From assembly GCF_030272615.1 (NCBI RefSeq), contig NC_081410.1:258775533-258839532 (forward strand): 64,000 nucleotides of DNA. The letters run 5' to 3'. Shown piece after piece: positions 57,323 to 64,000 of this stretch (position 1 is the stretch's first letter; every line of letters starts with the position of its first letter). The position numbers and the translations under genes were made by a program. Origin of the DNA: Cryptomeria japonica (taxonomy: Eukaryota; Streptophyta; Pinopsida; Cupressales; Cupressaceae). The notes below the pieces were generated by a model. It was not told the origin of the DNA. It worked only from the letters and a program-made list of their open reading frames with translations, and did no database searches.

Positions 57323-58172
57323 TGTTGGGTCTAAAATCAACAGATTGCATAGGTTCTAAGGAAATGCCAACTCCTATGGTTAAACCCTCCAATTGACTTG
57401 GCCAACTTATAGAGAAAACTGATTCAAATTTTACTCTCTCACTTTAGGCTCTGCAGGACCTAGGCGGGTATACCTATTCACTGAATGTCTCCAATAACCA
57501 ATGCTTTTTATAGCAGATTTATTATCCTAATCTGATATCTCCTGATCTTGAAATGGCATAAGTTCCTTGAATGGAGATATAGCAGATGAGTTCAAGATTG
57601 TTGTTGTAATAATTATTTGTTTTGTGTTTCTTAATTACTTCTATTGCTGTTAAAATAATCAATGATGAATAAATCGATGAGTGCAATCTGTAATTAGCCA
57701 GTGCCTTCTTCACTGTTAGGGCTACAGAGTCATTGCACTTTTCTTCAAGACTTATGGTGCGAACCTGTGAGACAGTTTTTTAATTCATCCCTTTATGAAC
57801 CTATCAGTTATTATTTCTTTTGAAACCAAATAAATGCTTATATCATATGTTGATTGAGTGAATTTAACCCTACCCTTAAGGGACCAGTCAATTAAGCTCC
57901 GCAAGGAACAATTACAATCCGCAAGAAAAACTTTTGTTTCAATATTATGATACAAAGCATGGATTTGATCTCAAGAACATGAATAACCTTATCCTATCAG
58001 ACAATATCATAGACGATTGCCAAAAGAAAATGAAATGATCCGTAACACATATGCAGAGAAATAATTTATCAGAATTTGTATTCCATTATGGTTCGTATAT
58101 AGAAGACTTACAAGCTGTTAGACATCGCTATCTTGACCTTAATTCCTCCCCTACATTACAAAAATCATTCTC

Positions 58173-58182
58173 ATATATATAT
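58173..58182 (-). promoter_or_regulatory. TE7 LTR TATA box
   Basis: ATATATATAT followed on the minus strand by GAGAATGATTTTTGTAAT lies about 0.2 kb after the ORF stop (58376) and 0.85 kb before the LTR end. This mirrors the TATA placement in TE2. Confidence 0.5.
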
Positions 58183-58375
58183 GAGGATGAAAGCTTTTCA
58201 TGAAGAGACACGACTTTTCGAAACACTAATCATTAGTTTGAGTGTTTCTAACAAACTTAAGCAAAAAGAGATTTAGAAGTCCTAAATGATGAATGTAGTC
58301 ATCATTCTTGAAGGTTTTGATTCGAGCACTCTGTTTCTTCAATTCATCTCCCTGCGACAGATACTTGAATATCAT

Positions 58376-61300
58376 CTAGTTGACAGTAGGGGCCATATCC
58401 TTACTTTGATCTATTTCTGACAAGGCCCAATCCTTGACGCTGATAAGCTCTTTTCGCAAGTCTTCCAAGGATATCACTTCTCCTTCTTTGTAAACAGAGG
58501 GCATTCCAACAGGTTTCTCATCATCCAATTCCTTCAGATCTCTTCTCAGCGTATCTTCAAGTTTAACATGATTCTCCATATACGCAGTCCCCTTAGTTTT
58601 TTCTTCTGGTGTCATGGCATCTATATTATTCAGTACTTCATGCAGTCGTGCTTTTAATCTCTCATGCTCTATTAACGCCTTTATTGTTCCACTATATACT
58701 TTCCAATATGGTTCAACCTGCAAGAGCATGGTGTTAAACCGATGTCCTATGATATCATTGACCAGTTTGTCCATCCTTTGTTGGATACCTTCTGCGTGTT
58801 TATTGGCCTTTTCTGCTTGATATTTCCAGTACAGAGAATCAGAGACATCGTCCAAGCTACGTCCCGTAGGGTATGCGGTGTACTCGCTTATAGGAGTCCC
58901 TGTCTCTAGTTGCAATATTTTTGCTTGCAACTTTTGATTCTCCTCTTTAGACTTTTCATACAACCCCTTATATGTGACGTTCTCTCTGACCAAAAATTAT
59001 GTCTAGTCCAAGTTCAATCTAGCAACATCCAAGTTGAGTTTAACAGTGACCCTAGGGTCAGTTTTTCCAACCTGATGAACCATGAGGTGTCCAAAGGTTT
59101 CTTCAATGTCTACAATGATAGGCCTCTTCCCCTTTGGATATAATGCCCATTGTAGGAGAGCTTTCTTGTCTGGATCATATCCAGAGCCTAGGAACAATTT
59201 ATCTATCTCCTGAGGCAACACCTGTTGATTCAGGTCTTGTTTTTTCAAGAACCCGTCGAATAAAAGTGCTGAGTTTATATCCCAACCAGAAAAGATGATT
59301 ACACCGGCCTCTTTTAGTAATTTCCTCCCTCTCTCAAGAGTCATATCTTTCATGAGGACATCAATCTCATCCTGCAATTTCTTCATCTGTTCTTCCTCTG
59401 GTCTTCCAGCAATGCTTCGTTTTACATGAGCTCCTTTGTATTGGTATAAAAATGAGAGAAATTCCCTAGAAGAGGCGAATCCATCATCAACAACAAAATC
59501 TTCATGTTCAGTCATCCTTATATCGACGACATCCTTAATATTGATTTCACCAGTGTCCATATTCATTTCTGCTTCGAAACCAGGAGGATAATCTTCTCTA
59601 GGAGAATCAGTAGGGATACTACTAGCAGTCAATTTTGGTGACATGTGAGCTAAGGGTTGACTATCCTTCTCAGTATTAATGAAATGAAGGAATTGCGAGG
59701 GCACTCTATGCATGATCTCTGCTTCATGTTGAAGCAGCCTTTTAGCCACTTCCAAAGGATCTTAGAGATTTCCAATTAGATCTCCATCTATCATTCCCCT
59801 TGCCCTTTTCCATTTGTAGGCCTCCCAAACTAACTCACTCTTTTCTCTCAAAGCTTTGGCCTCTTCTCTTTCAAGATTCTTAATCAGATCATCTGGCATT
59901 TTGGCCACATGTATTCCAGCTTTGAGTTTTTGTGATGCTCTGGTAGCTCTTATATATCCTTTAGGATCAAAGTTCTCTCTAGGCTCACCCAGAGTCATGC
60001 CATAGTAGTCTAACTTGTTCTGCAGTAAATGATAACTTTTTGAACTTTTAACAATGAAATCAGAGAAAACCAATAAACCTGGAACGATGGATTGTTTACC
60101 AAAATCTGTTAAGTGTTTAGCACTGACAATAGACAATTGTCTTATGATCTCCAAGCTAGCCACCCTGTTTGGCACTGTAATTGGAAGCATGTGGGGTTTC
60201 CCCTCATATCCAAATATCCTGATTTCTATGTGATTATCATGGCAATACCAATCACCCCAATTATGTTCAATCTGTGACTCTGGAGAGAAGTCCTTTGGTC
60301 TGAGGAATCTCTTGATTTCAGGGGACAAAGTGTAATCCCTGTGTTGCCCAAAAGCTGCACTAAGGGGTTTCACAAAATATTCTTGAAAGTGCCAGTACTG
60401 GTTGTTCATGAACCTTTGGTCCCATGCAGAAACCCATAACTGAACTGGTTTCTTCAGACCATTCTTGTCGTAAGATCTAATGCAGAAATCATCTGACCAG
60501 AAGTTAATCTCTTGTCCACAATAAAGAATGATATGCATTAACAAGGAGTATAATGAAAAATGAATATTCACAAGGTCCCCTTTCAATTTTTCCAACCCAT
60601 GATTTAAGGCATCTGCAACATAAGTGGCAAAATCAAATGACCTAGGGTCTTTTGACTGTAAGTCAGCACACAGAACCATAACCCCAATATCCATGAGTGG
60701 ATGAGCCTCTAGGCCTAGTACTTGGGCTGCAGCATAATATGTATATTTGAAATATGGATGGAAGCGGTTGACATCAAACGACACTTTGTCATCTTTGCTA
60801 AACGGAACAAATGACCCACCCACTTTTGGCCTGTGAATAGGTATCCTCCAAGTCCTGTAAATGTTTTCCAAACTAAAGAATTCTTGTGAAAGTTTCTTCA
60901 TATCGATACTCTCCTCCACCTCCTAGTCTAAATCAAACACCATATCAATAGTTTGTTTATTAATCACCACTAATGGATTCCCTCTGTAATCACATATGGT
61001 TTTGGTCCTCAGGTTATAACAATCTACCAGAGCTTTCATTAATTCTACATCTACAAACACGTTCGGGACTACCAATTTGCCTAAGTTCTTCTTCCATAGA
61101 TTACTTATGGGTTCAAGAGCATCCCTTCTTTTGTAACTAAATAAGAATAACTCATGTCCTCTGATTTCAGTCCAAATGTCTCCTAGATTTTCAAATCTAT
61201 CCTCCAATCCTTCTTCTTCACTTTTTGATCTTTTTGGACCTTACACTAGATGAGGGACACTGGTCTAACAAATCCAGAGTCAGAGCTCTCCCTTCCTTCT

Positions 61301-61379
61301 TTTGTCTTTTGGGCTTCTCTTCAGGGTTTAGCTCTTTTCCTTTCCTACTCTTTTTAGAAGAAGAAGATGAAGGTTCCAT
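58376..61379 (-). pseudogene. TE7 LTR-encoded ORF (about 1000 codons, relative of the TE2 LTR ORF)
   Basis: The ATG at 61379 opens MEPSSSSSKKSRKGKEL. A frameshift at about 61235 leads to DRFENLGDIWTEIRG. Stops at about 60922 (TAG), 59762 (TAA) and 58990-59000 (TAG, TAA) interrupt an otherwise open frame to TAG/TGA at 58376. Landmarks: CYNLRTKTICDYRGNPLVVI, which aligns with the TE2 segment FYNTNTRKCVDGQCRKVI; DVNRFHPYFKYTYYAAAQ (TE2: FHPWMFQYMTTI); FSLYSLLMHIILYCGQEINF; a WDQRFMNNQYWHFQEYFVKP block; and a C-terminal probable coiled coil (58990-58380). Function unknown. It lies in U3, after the motif array and before the TATA box. Confidence 0.7.
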
Positions 61380-61676
61380 GATTACAGCAAATACGAGAGA
61401 CAACACTTACTTGGAGAAATGCCCAGCTCTTTTGATTGTCGTTCGCAAGTTTCCGCAAGTTCTTCACAATTTTGAGTCTTTTAGCATTGATCTGGTTCTT
61501 ATGAAAATTCAATCAGTTCAACTGTAATCGTATGGGCAACTTGTTCACGGTTAATGTTCTGCATCTACAACGGCTACTCAAGTGTTTAAACTTAATTGCA
61601 GATGTGACATTCCTCACTTGGGCCTTTAACTCTTTCGCGGGAAGTACAGTTCGATCAAAGTGATCATATTTCAAGT

Positions 61677-62225
61677 TATCGATGAAACCCTTGTCTTCGG
61701 CCGAGTGTTTAAATCTTTCATCGAAAGCCCATTCCCTTCGATACTATTCTTTCGATGAGTAGCCCATGTCGAGAAGCCACCTTCAAGACTCATCGAAATC
61801 ATTCTCTCATCAATAGACCTCTTTTTCGATAAGTCACTCGCACGTTTCATCGAAATCATTCTTTCGATGAGTTCCTTTCTTCGGTGAAGGCTCATGTATG
61901 TTCATCGACATTCCTTTTTCATCGATATCCTCCTTTATCGATGAAACACCTTTGCTTTTGTTCGACATTATGTCATCGATGAAAACTTGCATTTCGATGA
62001 ATGCTTTATGAGTTTCTTCGGTAATGATATTCCTTCGAAATTACCTTTTTGCCTTTTTGCCTTTTGTTTCTTACCTTTTCGATGAAACTTGGAGTATCGA
62101 TGAGTGATTTTTTTTTATATTCATCAAAGGTGACTTTTTGCCGAAATATTTCTGCTTGGTACCTTATGTACTTTGTTTCGATGAAAATACTCTTTCGATG
62201 AAGCTTCTTTTGAAATGCTCGATAC
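61677..62225. repeat. TCGATGA/TCATCGA motif array in TE7 U3
   Basis: At least 15 copies of TCGATGA or its complement occur in about 550 bp, many as facing pairs: 61847-61870 (9-bp stem TCATCGAAA/TTTCGATGA), 61918-61945 (10-bp stem TTCATCGATA/TATCGATGAA), and the self-palindrome TCATCGATGA at 61973-61982. T-rich spacers separate them. They lie between the LTR start and the ORF. Confidence 0.9.
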
Positions 62226-62319
62226 AATTTGCTGGCCGAAAAATCTTTTAGTCTTTACACCTATGGAAATATATATTTTTTTATATATATTTTTTTATTT
62301 TCAAATATAGTGTCCAACA

Positions 62320-62450
62320 GCGGCTCTGACTGAGGATGGAGGCATATTGAATATGTCTTCAAGAATTCAGAATCTCTGGTTAGCACAGATATATGATGGT
62401 ATTTAGAATGGAAATGGATCCTAATCTACTGTACATGTGATATAGTATGT
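62320..62450 (-). other. TE7 spacer between pol and 3' LTR
   Basis: 131 bp without coding. The bases next to the LTR (CCTCAGTCAGAGCCGC on the minus strand) do not form a typical polypurine tract, as is also the case in TE2. Confidence 0.5.
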
Positions 62451-64000
62451 TCAGAAAAAGAAGTTCTTTAAGAATTGCCCATGTACTGGCAATTCTTGGA
62501 CCTCCCCTATTGTGTTTTGAAGCAAATAAGAATCCTCCCCTTTTTTATCTAGGATCACATATGGGCCGATCCATAAGGCTTCAAATTTACCATGCTTGCC
62601 TTTGTCTTGACTCCTGGAATTCCACATTAAAACCCAATCACCTACACAAAATTTTCTATTTGATGTCCTCTTGTCATATAACTTCTTCATTTGATTTTGA
62701 ATCCTGACATTCTGCTTTTGAGCTTCTGCCCTGACTTCATCAAGTTCTACTAACTGCATTATCCTTTCTTGTGATGGATCTTCAACATCTATCTCTTCTT
62801 GAGTCATGAATCTATATACAGGCAAGAGATTATCCAAAGGTAGTTTGGCCCTTTTGCCATAAACCAATTCAAATGGAGACTTTCCTGTAGATTTCTTCAC
62901 AGTTATCCTATCTGCCCACAGTGCAAGATTCAACTTTGAATCCCATGCTTTTTTGTTCTGTCCCAACATCTTTTTGATGATCTTTAGGATATTCTTGTTG
63001 CTAGATTCAGCTTGTCCATTCCCTTGAGGGTGGTAGGGAGAAGAATGTGATATCTTAATGCCATATTCTCCACAAAAAGTGTTGAACTCTTCTGATCTAA
63101 AGGACATGCCATTGTCTAAGATGATCCTTGCAGGGACACCGAATCTAGAAATAATGTTTTCCATTAAGAATTTTATCACCACTTTGCTAGTGGCCTGTCT
63201 GGTGGGTATTGCCTCCACCCATTTGGTAAAATAGTCTGTAGTGACCAATATCCATCTGTGTCCTCCACTAGATTTTTCTGATATTTCCCCTATAAAGTCT
63301 ATTCCCCATTGTTGAAATGGTTCCTCAGCCAACATTGGTCTCAATGGGAGTGATCCTTGATACTTTGTTTTGTTTGAGAACTTCTGACAAGCTTCACACT
63401 TTCTGACATATCTATAAGAATCATTGAAGACACATGGCCAATAATATCCAGCTCTCAATATTTTATGTGCTGTAGTCTTGGCTGAGAAATGACCACCACA
63501 AACCCCATCATGCATTTCATGAAGAACTTTGTCTGCCTGGTAGTTGTCTAGACATAATAACAATATCCCATCTCTATTTTTCCAATATAAGTCCCCATTG
63601 ATAATCACATATCTTGCTGATTTTAGCTTCAAAGCTCTCTTCTGACTATCGGTCATACCATCTGGACATTTCAAGTGCTTAAGGTAATACATGATATCAG
63701 TGTACCATGCTGTTCTCTCAATACTGAAGTTAGCTTCTTCCCATCCAACTTGATTCACACCAGATTCCTCAATTTCAGTTCCTGTCATGAGTTTGGCCAA
63801 CCCTTGTCCTTTGATAACCTGTGAAATTTTGAGCTCAATGTTAAATTCTTGTATCTGATTGATCCATTTGCATCTTTTGCCCGTGACCTCAGTCTGTCTG
63901 AAGATATCTTTTACTTCTGCATTGGGGACATAAGCTATAACTTCAGCCCCTACTAAGTATGGTCTAAATTGTTTCACTGCTTTGACCAAAGCATAGGCTT
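62451..64000 (-). CDS. TE7 pol, C-terminal part: RNase H end and integrase (partial)
   Basis: The frame is open from the window edge to the stop just before 62451 (512 codons from the first Met). The RNase H end reads AVKQFRPYLVGAEVIAYVP and VIKGQGLAKLMTG. Integrase: the zinc region HEMHDGVCGGHFSAKTTAH...CEACQ; catalytic D in WGIDFIGE, D in IILDNGMSF and E in GNGQAESSNK, all present; then LALWADRITVKKSTG. The GPY domain reads FEALWIGPYVILD and ends VHGQFLKNFFF. Integrase would insert the element DNA into the host genome. The end resembles that of TE2 (LGPYQIAKILG, NGKFLKHYFD). Confidence 0.9.
   Translation of the reverse strand, partial: AYALVKAVKQFRPYLVGAEVIAYVPNAEVKDIFRQTEVTGKRCKWINQIQEFNIELKISQVIKGQGLAKLMTGTEIEESGVNQVGWEEANFSIERTAWYTDIMYYLKHLKCPDGMTDSQKRALKLKSARYVIINGDLYWKNRDGILLLCLDNYQADKVLHEMHDGVCGGHFSAKTTAHKILRAGYYWPCVFNDSYRYVRKCEACQKFSNKTKYQGSLPLRPMLAEEPFQQWGIDFIGEISEKSSGGHRWILVTTDYFTKWVEAIPTRQATSKVVIKFLMENIISRFGVPARIILDNGMSFRSEEFNTFCGEYGIKISHSSPYHPQGNGQAESSNKNILKIIKKMLGQNKKAWDSKLNLALWADRITVKKSTGKSPFELVYGKRAKLPLDNLLPVYRFMTQEEIDVEDPSQERIMQLVELDEVRAEAQKQNVRIQNQMKKLYDKRTSNRKFCVGDWVLMWNSRSQDKGKHGKFEALWIGPYVILDKKGEDSYLLQNTIGEVQELPVHGQFLKNFFF

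Larger units (their letters stand above)
57323..62319 (-). repeat. TE7 3' LTR (4997 bp, inferred boundaries)
   Basis: The start TGTTGGACAC (62319) and end GACCCAACA (57323) give a 6-bp inverted TGTTGG/CCAACA. Boundaries are inferred from these ends and from the TE2 layout, because no partner LTR is in view. Confidence 0.6.
57323..64000 (-). mobile_element. TE7: second giant-LTR Ty3/gypsy element (3' half; continues past the right edge)
   Basis: On the minus strand, pol (RNase H end and integrase) runs from the window edge to 62451, then a short spacer, then an LTR of 4997 bp (62319-57323) with ends TGTTGG...CCAACA. Only one LTR is inside the window. The LTR layout (motif array, long ORF, TATA box, about 0.85 kb tail) and the pol wording AYVPNAEVK link it to TE2. 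Pol is uninterrupted for 512 codons, so it is younger or less decayed than TE2. The sequence just before the LTR is not purine-rich. Confidence 0.8.

Noticed and set aside
1-64000. Host protein-coding genes
   Set aside because: Every longer frame with recognisable motifs belongs to a retroelement. The remaining frames have no conserved features or gene structure that I could support.

Overview
This window looks like a piece of a very large, repeat-rich plant nuclear genome. A gymnosperm is my best guess, from the long decayed Ty3/gypsy elements, the L1-type LINEs carrying RNase H, and the absence of any host gene. I found no convincing cellular gene, tRNA, rRNA or CRISPR array. Almost every supported feature is a transposable element or a wreck of one, and most of the layout is nested insertion.

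Left half (1-33549). TE1 is a minus-strand Tat-type Ty3/gypsy element. Its 5' LTR is at 32757-33549, followed by a PBS, a long repeat-bearing leader, gag, protease, a G-patch-like segment, RT, RNase H, a second (archaeal-type) RNase H and integrase. Its integrase is cut at 22947 by TE2 and resumes at 766; the 3' LTR lies off the left edge. TE2 (767-22941, plus strand) is flanked by the 5-bp duplication GGACC. It has giant direct repeats (767-7009 and 14926-22941) around a decayed gag-pol (about 7100-13880). Each LTR carries a long ORF upstream of the LTR's own TATA box, in U3. An array of imperfect palindromes lies upstream of the ORF. The 3' LTR is itself interrupted by a 1.8-kb unclassified insertion (TE3, 20752-22569).

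Middle (33550-54813). TE4 is an LTR fragment starting at 34067 with another palindrome array. A LINE RNase H remnant lies at 36150-36680. TE5 is a small Ty1/copia-like element with only gag-protease remnants (37246-41363). TE6 is a minus-strand, short non-autonomous LTR element (44421-54813) whose 3' LTR was split by a 7.4-kb L1-type LINE (about 44903-52338).

Right end (57323-64000). TE7 is a second giant-LTR element, minus strand. Its integrase reads open to the window edge with intact HHCC and DDE residues. Its 5.0-kb LTR (57323-62319) again holds a long ORF in U3, recognisably the same family as the TE2 ORF, plus a dense array of TCGATGA/TCATCGA motifs.

The most interesting result is this lineage of Ty3/gypsy elements with giant LTRs that encode a protein of unknown function inside U3 and carry palindromic arrays. 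In TE2 the ORF has a candidate promoter and 5' intron of its own. Nine stop codons in the TE2 ORF are private CAG-to-TAG changes in one LTR or the other, so at those positions the ORF was open when the element inserted.
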